DNA from: Antitrichia curtipendula
Taxonomy: Eukaryota > Streptophyta > Bryopsida > Hypnales > Leucodontaceae
DNA: 64,000 nt
NCBI GenBank assembly: GCA_951230915.1
Contig: OX579635.1
Location: forward strand, 17,546,001 to 17,610,000
Direction of reading: 5' to 3'
The number at the start of each line of letters is the position of its first letter. Positions within the stretch are counted from its first letter, which is position 1. Shown one piece after another: positions 36,454 to 48,821 of this stretch. The notes under the pieces were generated by a model that had not been told where the DNA came from, searched no databases, and saw only the letters and a list, made by a program, of their open reading frames with translations. A program made the translations under genes and the position numbers.

Positions 36454-36651
36454 ATCCACGGTAATAGGTCCACGGCCGCAAGTCCGCAGTCATAGGTCCA
36501 CTATTTCTTACCTAGAATTTTTAAATATATTCGGGTTTTTTTCCTAACACTAATAAATTTAAAAGTTATTGAAAGTCAATCTTTGGGCTCACAAAATGGA
36601 CGCTCACAGCTCTTAAGCTCGCAATTCTACGCTCACAAACTAGCGTTGTTG
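36454..36651 (-). repeat. Right terminal region of the large MULE
   Basis: Read on the minus strand from 36651: CGCTAGTTTGTGAGCG, three TGTGAGC/TGCGAGC-type repeats, TCCATTTTGTGA, CTTTCAATAA, GTGTTAGGA (36550-36542) and GGACCTATTACCGTGGAT (ending 36454). The order matches the left end. Confidence 0.55.
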
Positions 36652-38322
36652 GAGCAATAAGAAAGAAATGAAAAATGAGCATGGGTTTGATAATGGAAAA
36701 TGAGGGTATGAGAAACTTTGGAGGGGGGCCTTATATACTTGCTAGAAGGCCCCGCCACTTTAGTTTACCATGAGATATTAGTTCTTTTACTCAAAAATTA
36801 TCCTACGCTAAATTCTAAACTATTCTAAGATATTTGCTAAATAATCTTTGTTTAATCATTAGAATCTTCTAGAACAAGCCTTAATTAGAAAGGAAATCTT
36901 GTCTAAATAAAATCTAAGATTTTTCCAAAGATATTTAGGAAATTAACTATTTTGACCTTGAGATATTTTGTAAACAACTCTAGGATATTTCCAAATATTC
37001 TTAACTTAATCTAAATCGGCTTTTAAAGGAAAGATTTGAAATCTTAACTAAATCCAATCTTTGACTTTCACCAAGATATTTTGTAAATTAACCTTGAATT
37101 ATCGCTAATTACTCTAAAAAGTCAAACCTACTGCTGAATTCTTCCTATCTTCTTGAGAACAAATCCAAATTGAAAACCAATTGCGCCATCGTGTTCAGAA
37201 GACCCCAATTAGTTTAGGAACCCCTCAACCCTCTTCTTCCAGGCTATAAATATTTGTAAAAACCAATCACGGTAACTCCAAAGAAAAGTCAAAATCCTAA
37301 TTAATGGAATTTGCATTTCCCGAGGAAATTGACTGGCTAGAGTTGCCTAGAAGGTTTGTGAGAGTAAAAAAACATTCCTTGTTTGTGACATTCGGACACT
37401 GCTAGCTCCTGGTTCGCCGGTCAAGTGGTCAACCCACCGCCATGTAGTAAATTCTTGTTAAATTCGATGTTGTTGCCGATTTTGGTATTTTTGACTATCA
37501 GAAAGTCTTCAAACTTAATAGGCCGCTTATTTAATGTGTAGTAATCTAATATAATTTTTAGTAAGATTTTACCGCACTTTGGGTAATTTCTATGTATTTA
37601 TCATTAGTTTCAAAGGCGGTTGACTTTCTATGGAGTCATCGTGGAGTTTTGTAAAATCCCAAAACTTTTGGGCAAACTTGTAGGAAGTGTCCAAAGGCCA
37701 AGGGCAAAACCAAACCTCCAATAGTAAGGATGCTAATTTTAGCAATTCCTTAATAATTTCTGCCCCGGGGGGAAAATTATTCGGGTACCGGGGTTGTTGT
37801 AGATGATTAGCTCCGTTGTTGATCTCTTGGCATGCTTTTACCCTAAAAGTAGCTTTTGGTAAGCTCCAATCACCTTGCCCTTTCTTCTACTTTGCATTCT
37901 AATTCATATTCTTCAACCTTTGTAGGTCTTCACGCAATTAGTCCATATTCTACATGAATTGGATCTAGATACTTTTAAACCTGGATATAGAATCTTACAC
38001 TTTAGCCAGGCCGTCACGTGCACTCTTCATGTTGAGTTTTACATGGATCAGGCACTATATTTGGCTAGCTCTCACATCCTGACATCTCTTGACAACGTTA
38101 ATCTGGACTATAAGATTCTAAACTAAGACCTAAACCTGGAAAAGCAGACTATTTTGTGCTTTCCATGATTTTAGGAAGACTCTTCACTAATTTAGTAGGG
38201 ACTTCTACCAAACTCCTTTCAACTAACTTATTTATGTTATCTGGCATGAATGGACGCTAAAAACTAACAATAAATCGCGAAAAATAAACCCAGAGCTCCA
38301 AGTGCTAACTTGAAGGCTCATA
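36652..38322 (-). mobile_element. LTR 'D', promoter portion, right of the large MULE
   Basis: It begins with the GAGCAATAAG also found at 20714. On the minus strand it is a diverged copy of the upstream part of LTR C: a start region near 38322 (GAGCTCCAAGTG block), the CATTCGGACACTGC to GGTTGACTTTC segment (37380-37640) matching C at about 13840-14060, and a TATATAAG box at 36737-36730. It completes the LTR whose downstream part is 16235-20723. Confidence 0.65.
36730..36737 (-). promoter_or_regulatory. TATA-like box of LTR 'D'
   Basis: TATATAAG followed by GCCCCCCTCC on the minus strand, in the position of the TATTTAAG box of LTRs A, C and E. Confidence 0.45.
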
Positions 38323-40696
38323 GACCCCGTGGGGTATCATCCCTTGTAATCTAGTTTTTTAGCCAAGAAGTGTGTGATCTATAGGAACAAATCGGAACAA
38401 GTCCGAGCTAACTGCTAGCTCGAGCTACTGCAGGCCCAAGCTTGATTGTTGGCCCGAGCTTAACTATTGGCCCGAGCTAACTGCTAGCCCAAGTTGGCTG
38501 CTGGTGCGGGCTGGTGGCTGGCTGCTAGTTTTCCAAAAAAATCCTTTAGAATCCACACATCTCGGGTTCCCTCAAGGGAACCCACTTGTACAAAACTTAA
38601 ACCAGATTTTTAGAGAATTAGGGCCAGCTTAAAAGCTTCGCCGTTTGGAGGGTTAGGCCTAAGAATTCTCGTACTCAAAACCAACTTCCCAAGTTACATG
38701 CTATCTCTCCCCACACTAGGACTCTAGATCTTGGAAGCTAAAATTTAGATTTTTCCAAGAAGATCTTGGAAACTAAACTTTGGGGCTAAGTACTAGGGAG
38801 ATTCAAAGCTTCACCGTCAAGTTGGTTTTAACACCAACTCTAGGACTTCGTGGCACTCCGGGGTTCAGAGTTCCGCCATCTGGGACCGTTTTAACACGCA
38901 CTCTAGGACTTGACTTAATCGTGGATTCAAAGCTTCGCTGGCCCGTAGAAAAGTCCACTCAACAATGAGAAGGTTAAAAGAGGGTGTCAGAAAAAAAAAT
39001 AAGAAGAGAGAACACACGAGTTAAGACCACGTGGCAACACAAAGCTCACACGCTAAAGGCCCCCCCATAGCAGCATCGCCAAGGTACGGTTGGGGGTGAC
39101 TTTAGGATTAGTATGAGATACCAAAAGACTCTTACAGCTTCACAAGTTAGATTATAAACGTACAAGAGAGAGAGAGGCTCTCCACTTACAACAAGGTACC
39201 AAAAACTATACAAAAGAGTATGCAAAGCAAGGTAGAAGGACCCTTAAGGACCTTCAAAGCTTGAAAATAAGCAACAATGGAGCCAAAAGTGCTCCGAAAA
39301 CACCGTAGAGGTTTTTGACTTCAAACGCCAAAATATCCAAAATAACTTAGACCCACGGATCCAAAGAAGAATTGGGAGTGTTGTAGAGAGAAAAATGGGG
39401 ACCTTAAATAGGTTTTCAAGGGTCCAACCCTCCCTCTAGAGTTCTAAAGTAACCTTATCAACTTGGATTTTCATCCTCATCCTCAAAGATTTTCATCATA
39501 ATCCCTAAAAATCTACTTCTACCATCTATATTGGACCAACATCCTAACTTTTGCTGATTAACTCCAATCGTTGAATGGATTGCGCTGTTGGCTCTAGAAC
39601 GCCATGTTTAGTCCCAGATCCCCGTACCCCCCATACTGAGGCCAAAAACCCATCATAGGCTAGTTTAGTTTAAAAACCAAATCATAGTAAAATCCTGGAT
39701 CTTGGGGGTCTTTTATTTTGAGAAATGTGAATAACCTAGGATCTCCGGTAGGTGTGAGAGAGTCGGAAAGGACTCTTGGTTGACTTTGTTTCGCCATCAT
39801 ATGGTCCTGGAATGCCGGTCAACATGGCGGAAACCCCGCCACGTGATTAATTCCCGAGGAATCTCGTCGGTTTGGGTACTTGCCGCTATCGGAATGTTGT
39901 GAAACTTCACAGAGTGCATTATTAACATAAACAAGCTAGTCTAATTTTTAGTGAGTTTTTATTGTAACCTGGGTAATTTCCATGAAATTCCTGTTGGAAG
40001 TTAGAAGGGTTGACCACCCGGAAAAGGTTCTTCTGCAAGTTGGAAGATGCCGGGAATTTTCACGTGACCTCTCAGGGAGTCACATGAAAGACGTGTAGGT
40101 GCGTTTTCGTACCTGGCACGATTGGTCAGTAGAGATGAAACTGGCCATCTCCTCGAATTAGCAATGGTGCGGGAATCTTTTGCAGATAGAAGAATCTTGG
40201 CAAATCGATTTCGTCGTTGGACTCCTGACATGGGATTTATCCTAGAACACCATCTTTGGGTTGTAGACTCCTCCACGATCCCGGTCTTGCATCAGTGGCT
40301 CCTGCATGCTAACAATCGGGGGTTTGGGAATTTGTCGATTTGATGGGGAATTCTAAACCTAACTCTAGGACCCAACCTAATGGCCTCGCTGTGGATCCCT
40401 CGGACCGACTTAGCCATGAATTGTCACCTTCATGGTGGGATTTAGCCCTTTTGGAGCTATGTGACTCAAATCCTCCAAATCTAACGGTTTTGCTATTTCT
40501 ACCTATTTTTAGGCCAGGATTGGGGGGATTATAAGTCTAAATACAAATCTAGACCAAATACTATAATGGATATGACACAACCCTATTTTGGTTCTACACT
40601 CTTTTTATGGCTTTTTGTATACTTTTATCAACTTTAAATTGCAAATTTCCAAAAAAATAATTCTACGAGTCCCAAGTGACAAATTGGGAGCTCACA
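38323..40696 (-). mobile_element. LTR 'E', upstream and middle portions only
   Basis: The right end GAGCTCACA (40696) is the family start read on the minus strand. The TATA-like box (39410-39403), the GCCAAAAGTGCTCC block, the GCTTCGCCG-type repeats (about 38630-38940), GGGTTCCCTCAAGGGAACCC near 38570 and a GC-rich minisatellite (about 38400-38530) follow. It is close to LTR C. The 21-codon exon and terminal block are missing because the copy stops where LTR D begins. Confidence 0.7.
39403..39410 (-). promoter_or_regulatory. TATA-like box of LTR 'E'
   Basis: TATTTAAG on the minus strand in the conserved GGGGACCTTAAATAGG context. Confidence 0.5.
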
Positions 40697-41461
40697 GTTT
40701 GCCACAACCAAATTAAATGTGACTAAGTGTCTTATGCAACTATTTAATGACTGTAACCCTCTCTATTTGCACCAAATTCTTACGTCATTGTTTTACATCA
40801 TAAACACATTTTTTTAGTTGCAAAATAGCTGTAGAATGAAGTGGATACTTTTTTTTTTGTTACAAAGTAGTTGTAGAATGAAGTAGATACATTGTTTTAG
40901 TCACAAAGCAGTCATAGAATGACGTGTAGGATTACAAGAGTTGTAACAAAGTTCAGATTTAGAATGAATGTGAATTATTTTCCATCCAATATTCATCACA
41001 ATTGTCAATGTGAACAAGCCTACGCTATGTGGAATCCACCATGTCTATCTGTAATCGCAAAAAATGACTTAAAAACAAATGCAACTATAAAATAATGAAA
41101 ATTGTTTCCTATTCAATTCCTAGTCATTTTCAAAGTCATTTCAAGATTGTCTTATATCAATTGTCCCATATCAATTGTCAAGAGTACCACTAGGTTGGAC
41201 ATTTAAAACTTGGAAGATGTTGTATTCTAATGTGATGATTCTTTTTAATAGAATTCCAAAATTTCTACAATCTCTAGATTTCTATAGTGTGTAGATTTTT
41301 ATATTTTGTAGATTTATATAGTGTATAGACTTTTATAATCTTTAAAGACGAATATCCAAATGGTTGAAATCTACAAAAAAAAAAACTAGATTTAAAATTT
41401 TGAAATCTACATATTATTGAGATAAGAATTCATAATTTACAAATGTACAAGTCATAAACAA
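40697..41461. other. AT-rich intergenic sequence, no gene recognised
   Basis: Low-complexity AT-rich DNA with scattered short repeats (GTAGAATGAAGTRGATAC-type around 40830-40900). Confidence 0.5.
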
Positions 41462-41605
41462 GTTGCAATGAAGTCACAAATGAATCGCAATGAAGTTATA
41501 GATAAGTCACAATGAAGTTATAGATAAGTCACAATGAATTTATAGATAAGTCACAATGAAGTCATAAATGAGTTGCAAACAAGTCATACATTAGTCGCCA
41601 ATGAG
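41462..41605. repeat. Tandem repeat of about 21-22 bp
   Basis: Six or so units of AGTCACAATGAAGTTATAGAT and variants. No coding sense. Confidence 0.8.
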
Positions 41606-41892
41606 TTGCCAACAAGTTGCACAATTCATCGATTGAGTGACCGACCTCATATGGCTCCAAATCCCACATAAGCAACCATGTTAAAAAATTTCATCAATGA
41701 AGTTCCAAGTAGGTTGTTGTGTGAAAACAACCTTTTTGTCTTTTGCAACTACAATTTCATGTGCAACTTATCCATAGTGACTGCAAGTCTCCAAATTAGC
41801 ACCAGTTGCAAAATGTCCTATGCAACTCAAAACCAATTGTTCTTTGCAATTGAGCAATTCTTCATTTTTCTTCTAGTGATTAGTTTGTAATT

Positions 41893-42060
41893 CCCCAAAA
41901 TATTATCATTTCAAATTCTTGTGATGTTTTGTAGGTACCATTTCTTTTATCTTACTTGTTTTCACTATCGTAGCCAAGCATTGCGTTATTTTGTTGAACA
42001 AATGTTGTCTTTATACAAAAAAAATATAAAGAACTCGGAGAAGCAACTGCATTATTAATG
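41893..42060 (+). pseudogene. Decayed copy of kinesin-12 intron 5 and exon 6
   Basis: This stretch aligns along its length with 57170-57350 of the kinesin gene, from intron sequence (GGTACCATTTCTTT shared) through the acceptor into exon 6 (GGAGAAGCARCTGC shared). Because intron is included, it was copied from DNA, not from spliced RNA. Most differences are C-to-T or G-to-A, with CG pairs preferentially lost. Confidence 0.75.
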
Positions 42061-42135
42061 TTTTTATTTTTTTTTGAAGGAGCCATAGCCAAAATTTGAA
42101 ATCAATTGGGGTTTAGGAAGTTATAGAAAGGCATG

Positions 42136-42175
42136 GATGAAGTTTGAATTGCCCTTCTAAAGGTCAAACTTCATC
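42136..42175. repeat. Short hairpin
   Basis: A perfect 12-bp stem, GATGAAGTTTGA (42136-42147) and TCAAACTTCATC (42164-42175), with a 16-base loop and weaker pairing outside. Confidence 0.55.
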
Positions 42176-42387
42176 TAGACATAACTTTTTCTAGAAAGCT
42201 CGGATTGGAATGAATTTTACATATATGGAATGATCTAATCCACAACATAGAGTAGATAGCTTTCGTATGTAAACTTTTTGCTTTGAAAACACAAACTCCT
42301 TGTTTAGCTTGGTCATTTGACCAAAGTTGGCTTTATTTAAACTATTAGTTGGTTTCTTTTGTAATTCACATCAATTAGACAAATAGA

Positions 42388-42424
42388 TAGATCCATTGCT
42401 TGGAAGGCACATTGGACCACGCCT
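42388..42424 (+). mobile_element. Short relic of the LTR terminal block
   Basis: GATCCATTGCTTGGAAGGCA and the following bases match the conserved terminal block of the LTR family (for example on the minus strand at about 4610-4640). It is a small relic in AT-rich DNA. Confidence 0.5.
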
Positions 42425-45286
42425 TAGCATCAATGTAGGAGATTTTACAACTTAAAACTAAGAACCTAGTTGTGCTTATTTAATAGCTTACACCATTTAC
42501 TTCACATGCAAGGATAGTGCCCATTCATTTTCACTTGAAGTGGATGGCTACACTTAGACCAAACTATACAAACAATGTCCCCTTAACATTTGTTTTTCTT
42601 CTTTCTATGGTTCTTTTGTTCACAATTGTTCCTTCAACCTCCAACTCTTGCCAATCAACTACCAACTTTATCTAATTCCACCTCTAAAATCCCTTCTAAA
42701 CTCATTCTCCATCATAGCTCAACCTAATATCTAATCAAGCTAGAGCATCTTGTTGAGCCCAATACCAATTTCATTAGCCCTGCTTTGTCTCGACCCATCC
42801 ATCTTGACCCTCCACCTTTAGATATCCCTCTCTCTGCCAGACAATTAGGTGGATCTCAAAGATGGTGGTGTATTTTGAAATAAGGTATGCTTAAGGCTAT
42901 AGGCTCTCTCACAAATCATTAATAATATGGATTTATATCAAGTAAGTCGCCATAGGTTGCTAGCATGTAAGAAACAAGTGGATAAAATGTCCAAATCAAA
43001 GCTTTTAAATTGACTAAAATGATCAAATCAACAAATAAAAGTCAATTTGGACAATATTTGTTTATTCAAATATTCTTTTCTACTAGTATTGCAATACATG
43101 TGTGTGTGATGCAAATCACTAAATGATACTTTAGAAAATGGAAACATAGTGTTAGGGTTTCTGGCTTCATGTCATTTAGTGGTGGCAACCTTTTTGCCCT
43201 CTATTTGTTATGCAGTTGGCTCCAACTCCAGTGTTTTGCCTACCTTCATCAATTCATATGTTTGTTCTTGCCTACACTCCATCTATCTTCCTTGGATTCC
43301 TAGCCTTTCATGCTTGTACTTATTCCATTATATGATTAATGTTCCAAATGATTGTTTTGGAAGGAATGGGTGATTGAAAAAAACACTAGTATTATTTGTT
43401 GCATTTACTCTAGTAATAGTAATTTTTTGAAGTACTTTGAATTTTTTTTAAATCCTAAAAGATATAAAATATAGACAACGTGAAGATCTATAAAAGGATT
43501 TTATCCTACAAAAATCAAATATAGAATAATTCACTACAAAAGAAAACTTTATTAAAATGAAAAATCTCAAGACCATTGATACTTTGGTATATTAATTTGT
43601 CATAAATGTTAGTTGCTCATTTGAGAGCAGCTACATATATCTGAATGATTGTACACACAATCAATAGCTTTCTAACCGTGAATATTGAGGATTACTAGAA
43701 AGAGTGACTAATCTTCTACGGACAAAAACAATAGAGAAAGCCATCTCAACTAAGGAAGGAACCCTAGTTCAATTATTGCCATCCTCTATTTGCTAAAATG
43801 CATTCCCTTAGTTGGTCTAGATGGCTACCGAGCTAATTGCAAGCTAATCAATAACAATCTAAACAAAATAAAATCAACAAATGCATATACTAACAAACAT
43901 AATTACAAATAGGGAATATAGTCTTCTCTAAAATACAACAATTCTAAATGCAAAACAAAATACTTCAAAAAATTGTTATTTAATGTATTGGTGAGTCTTT
44001 AGTTATAGTTTGAAGATCCATTTAATTGCAAGTGGACTCATTTGATAGAGTCAATGATAGTTATCAAATGGTATGTTTGATTAAATTGCTGCAAATAATA
44101 AAAAATTAAAATTAAAAAAACTATTATTAATAGCTACCTTTAAACTAAGTCTATTGGTACCTCCAAAAGATACAAGAATTTTAAAAAAAAGAAAAAAAAA
44201 AATATCAAAAGAAGAATATGAAGAATATTTTTTCAACAATAAGTAGAAAAATATTTTTAAAATTAAATAAAAATTAAACATTTGTAAAAACTCAATGAAG
44301 ATGGTTATTCACTAAGAAAAAGATAATTGAATTTATCCATGTTTCCAAATGCATGTAGAAAGAAGATCAATTTGAAAACATTTGTACAATATAGAATTAG
44401 CTATTTCTAAAATTTCTAAATAGATTAGTGATTAATAAATTATAATTTTATCCTTTGTAAATTTCACCTACAAATTTCTTAGAATAGATACTCATAGTAC
44501 TTTAGAAGCCTACTACTGCAGTTATGACATTTTTTTTTAAATGATTATGTCCTATCTATCCATTTTTAGAAAAATATACAAATTTGGATATAAGTTTAAA
44601 ATATCCACCTTTACAACGCAGTTCAAATTCATATAATCATTATTCTCAATGTTGTATTGAAACAAAACTTTGACTTTCAAAAAATTATTGAAATAGTGTA
44701 GGTTTTTATAGCAGTCATCCAATTTTTAATTTGGTGTGGTTGGTTCGTTAAATTTCAACAATAAGTTGGGGATATTATCTGTAACACTTGTAGGAAAGGA
44801 GGTGATAAATATGTATAATTATGCAAATGAATGCTTTACAAATGAGAAGATTTCAGCAATGTAATATCACGTTACAACAATAGAATATAGAAAACTAGTG
44901 TAGACTAATAAAAGGGGTAAGAAAACTAGACAAAATAAGTTCTAATGAAACTTTCTTGTATCTTTTCAAAGCAATATATTTCATGTAGAAAATAATGATA
45001 TTGTCTATAAATTTGAAGCTTATGGCACCTTTTCAATTCATATAAATCCATTATTATAATTGAACTTTTGTATTGTGATGAAAAAACAAGTGGTCACATG
45101 AAATTTTTTATTTTTTTATTTTTTTAAAGGCAAATGTTGGATAGAGATTAAGTTTAAAGTTTTTTGTTTGATAATTGATGAATCCATTTTCCTTTTATTA
45201 AAGCAATCTTATCATGTTTGTTTTATTTTTTGAAAGCAAATATATCTACCACTTATTCTTTTATATGATTGTTGTCAAGACATACC
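42425..45286. other. AT-rich intergenic sequence, no gene recognised
   Basis: Only short frames without motifs, and A/T runs (44090-44290). Confidence 0.5.
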
Positions 45287-45294
45287 TTTGAGAC

Positions 45295-45858
45295 CTCGGG
45301 GAGGTCACTTAGAGTGTCCATTAGAAACCACGTGCGATCAAAACTTTGGACCCCCTATTTACTTTTTGAATTTTAAATAAAACAAAATTAAAAAAACATG
45401 AATAGATTTTCCTACTTTGAAAGTTTATGTTTTGAATTATTGATATTTTTATTTGTTAATGATAATTAGTTACAAATTTTTGAAGTAAAAAGATACACTA
45501 TAGAACTGAAAAATAACTTTCACACCCCTATATTATATAAGAAAAAACTGTCTAAAAAATAAACAAAAAATTCCTAAAAATAACTCTCTATTGAAAGCTC
45601 ATTTTGAGTTGAGTATTGATTCAATGGTCATCTAAATGTGTTCTCTATAATTTTTTTAGTTGAAAAACATGCCATTTTAGTTCATTTTCAACCTCTTCTA
45701 GAAATCATTTCATATTTTATTTGAGTTTGAAATTTTGGCAATAGAAACCTATAGTCATTATTAAACAATGCTCAAAATTTTCGGTTGAAATTATAGTTTA
45801 TTAGAAACCACTTGTTTGCACGTGGTTTGTTGTAGTAGAGCTAAGTGACCTCCCCGAG
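45295..45858. mobile_element. Non-autonomous hAT-like element (564 bp)
   Basis: The ends are CTCGGGGAGGTCACTTAG at 45295 and its exact reverse complement ending 45858. The 8-bp TTTGAGAC directly flanks both sides (45287-45294 and 45859-45866), as expected for hAT transposition. Subterminal copies of TTAGAAACCAC pair as well. There is no reading frame, so it depends on a transposase elsewhere. Confidence 0.85.
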
Positions 45859-45866
45859 TTTGAGAC

Positions 45867-47245
45867 ATGGCTAAATGTCAATGATGCTAGCTTGTAAGTC
45901 TAGAATTTTGAGCCTACAAGCCTTAGCCAAAGTGTAAGTAGATACTTTACAATTATTCTAGGTGTCTTGTAACATATGAAGCTTATAACCATGGAATGTA
46001 CAAGTTATATTATAGGCATCTACAACATAGATACCTATAACATAGGTATCTTATAATCATGGAAGGAACTTGTAATATAAGTGCCTAGACTCCTAGCAAC
46101 TCAAGGGCTCAAGATCTTAGATTCACATGATAGCAACCCTTGCTAAATGTATAGGACATAGATGGAATGTGGATGCTACAACAACTGAATGGATGCTACA
46201 TCAAACTATTATTATTATTATTTTTTTATATTCAACATTTTTTTTAAATAGTCTATTTTTTATTTTTTATTATTAAATAATCTGGCTAGCATTGTCCGTG
46301 CTCATAGCTTTGGAAACCTTTTCTTAACAGACTCTTTGAAGCCTGAAATTTTCCTAATCTGAAGTCATTCAATATAATATAATAACGTTTTAATCCTTGT
46401 AGGATAATTCTATTCTCAAATTAGGTGGAATTTTGAACCCTAAAATCAATCAATATTCAATCAATATTGTGCAACTTAATTTGTTACCATTCTCAACTTC
46501 ATTTGGAATGAATTGAGAACTTGCCCTTTATACATGTGATGTGTGGTTTTCTTAAGATTCATAAGAAATTTATACTTTAGGTTTTAAATTGAACATTCAA
46601 GGATTCATTACACCTAATACCAAGACAAAAGAGGATAGGTTTTCATTTGTTTGCCGTCACCTTTGCACCAAAGGTAAATGGAAGCATGTTCTATTAGAAG
46701 ACTTATGTCCTTTTGGTATATATAATAAATTCTAATCCCTCTAAACCAATAAACCAATAGCTATGACATCAAATGATTATAGCCTTTTTGAATTTATGAA
46801 GAAATTTGGTCAATAAAAAATGATATTGTCAAGAAAATCTAGAACATTTTGAGATAGATTGTATCAAACAGATTACTAGAATAGAGAAGTCAAAAATTAC
46901 CAACTTGTTTTGTGCTTGAATACTTTATCTTCTACTTCTCTTCAAGCTAATTAAATGTCCAATTTCCTCAAAAAAGAAAAGGCAACTTCAAGTCTATAGA
47001 AAAGAAGAGGATAAATGTGTTAAAAACGTTAGACTATAATAATAGCCCTCTACATTGTTGCCACAATGTTTCCAAAAACTCATTTCATCCATCATGTAGA
47101 GCCAAAACATACATAAATTGCATAGAAAAATTACTTACTTAGAATTGGCCTACTTCGATTTGAATGCTCAAAATCAAGGACCCACAAATCTCAAAACCTT
47201 CTTCATTGAATAGGAATTTTAAGGGGACCGAAAAATTAAAGGGAC
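45867..47245. other. AT-rich intergenic sequence, no gene recognised
   Basis: No convincing frames. TATCTTATAATCATGG-type short repeats near 45990-46070. Confidence 0.5.
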
Positions 47246-47248
47246 TTA

Positions 47249-48092
47249 GAGCATGTCCACTCCTACTTGCTATACTAGGCCTGGGCATAATTGGCAGGGG
47301 CCGGGAGCCAAAAGCCCCCCCACCGTGGCATTGACAAAAAAATTTAGAAGACTGGCCACGCCCAATTTTTGAACAAGTACCCTAGCTTGGCGAGGGCGGG
47401 GAAGTTTTGAGTGAGCCCTGAGTTGACCAATTTTGAGAGAGTTTTGATTGTGAGTTTGGTGAGCTAAACATTTTCATAATGGCTGGGTGTGGTCGAAATG
47501 TTGTTGGAGGGTGTAGAGGGGGGAAGAATCAACGCGGCGCAGGAAAAAGACGAGCTCTGGCAGGAAGAAGACGAGCTCTGTAGGTAGATAATTTTGGCCA
47601 AAGAATGGCTATTTTTTCTACATAATACAATACCTCTTCCAAAAGTTATAATATATATACTTATGTCTATATTATCTTCTATCCTCTATAATTTAGTATA
47701 AAAGTAAGAAAGAAACATAGGCATGCTTAAATGCCAATTGCATTATTGCTTGCCTAGTCCTTATTATTATACAAAAATTAAAATGTAAAGAAGAATTTAC
47801 ATGCTTAAATTCCGATTGCATTATTGCTCGTAGAATCCTTTATTATGTTTATTATTATGTTTGATAATCCATTGCTACAACACTATATATCTACACCATC
47901 TACAAATCCAAGTTAATGTGTATTAATTACTTGACTAGAGCTTTGACGAAACAAAGAGTGGTGACCATTTTCAAGTGGGTCCGGTTCTGTCCAACGGTGC
48001 GGGAAGTCGTCCTCACTGAGCACTGTGAGAATAAAATGCCCGCCAAACTTAGTTGCTTGTGCCTGTTTAGCCGGGCAACAGTGGCCATGCTC
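47249..48092. mobile_element. PIF/Harbinger deletion derivative (844 bp)
   Basis: The ends GAGCATGTCCACT and, inverted, GAGCATGGCCACT match at 12 of 13 positions, and TTA flanks both sides (47246-47248 and 48093-48095), the Harbinger signature. Near 47480 an ATG opens MAGCGRNVVGGCRGG..., resembling the N-terminus of ORF1 of the larger element at 48825-54135. It looks like an internally deleted relative that can be mobilised only in trans. Confidence 0.75.
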
Positions 48093-48095
48093 TTA

Positions 48096-48821
48096 TTGTA
48101 GAAAATTATAGATGTTTGAAACATGATGTACAGCCTCCAGATACTTCAGTAACTATTGATGTACAACGAAGGTAGATATTTATATAGTGTGTAATGTCGA
48201 TTAAGTAGTATGGATCCCCTTAAAATCCCTATTTAGTGTTGATAAAAAGGCCATATAACCATTTGTCCGGAAACTAGAAAAAGAACAGTGTGGGTGGGAA
48301 ATAAAAATTCCAACGATTTTTCCACAGGTAAAATCAGGGACAAGGATCAAGAACGGGTTGGTTTATATGTGGCAATTTTTTTAAAGCAATTTTTTTTCCA
48401 TTTGTTAAAAAATAAAAATAAAAATAAAAATTAAGGAGTTGATTCCAAGGTGTTTTCTTTGAGTGGATTTTTGTTGAAAAGCTGTGATTTTTTTGGTAGG
48501 GAATCTTGTACAAAATATTCTTGCTTTTCAATTGATGAAATTGCCAATATTTGGGTTAGTATCAATCTATTTTGGATGAATGTACACTATTTTGGATGAA
48601 TAAATGAAATTTTATCCATATTTTGCAAGTTTTATTCATTCCATGGATGTAAGTAGCTTCATCCTTTCAGTGATTATCGCTTTCTGCACTGCCTAGAATA
48701 AATGAAAAAAGAATAACCCGGTCAGTCCACCCCGGGTCCCCGGCCCCTCATCGCCGCTGACTTTTATAATTAAAGTGCATTACTGAATTTAATTGGTTTC
48801 AATCCCACTCGAATTTAAAAC
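48096..48821. other. Intergenic sequence, no gene recognised
   Basis: AT-rich spacer between two Harbinger-type elements; an AAAATAAAAATAAAAAT run near 48410-48430. Confidence 0.5.

Larger units (their letters stand above)
20724..36651. mobile_element. Large Mutator-like (MULE) element carrying a ParB-methyltransferase gene and a palindrome array
   Basis: The direct repeat GAGCAATAAG lies at 20714-20723 and 36652-36661, matching the 9-10-bp target duplication of Mutator-type elements. The LTR sequence outside is continuous when the insert is removed. The two ends, read inward, share colinear blocks: GCTA..TTGTGAGC, TCCAwTTTGTGA, TTTCAAT, GTGTTAGGA and ACCGTGGAT. Inside are a minus-strand ParB-like/methyltransferase gene (21001-25764), ten ~381-bp repeats (25930-29895) and a plus-strand MULE transposase (31668-35307). 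All lie between the ends, so I infer they moved together. The ends are diverged and both genes carry stops, so it is an old, inactive copy. Confidence 0.65.

Noticed and set aside
16230..38327. Target duplication for the whole LTR D
   Set aside because: The flanks GTCTA and GACCC do not match, so I cannot confirm its outer borders; the right border rests on block similarity only.
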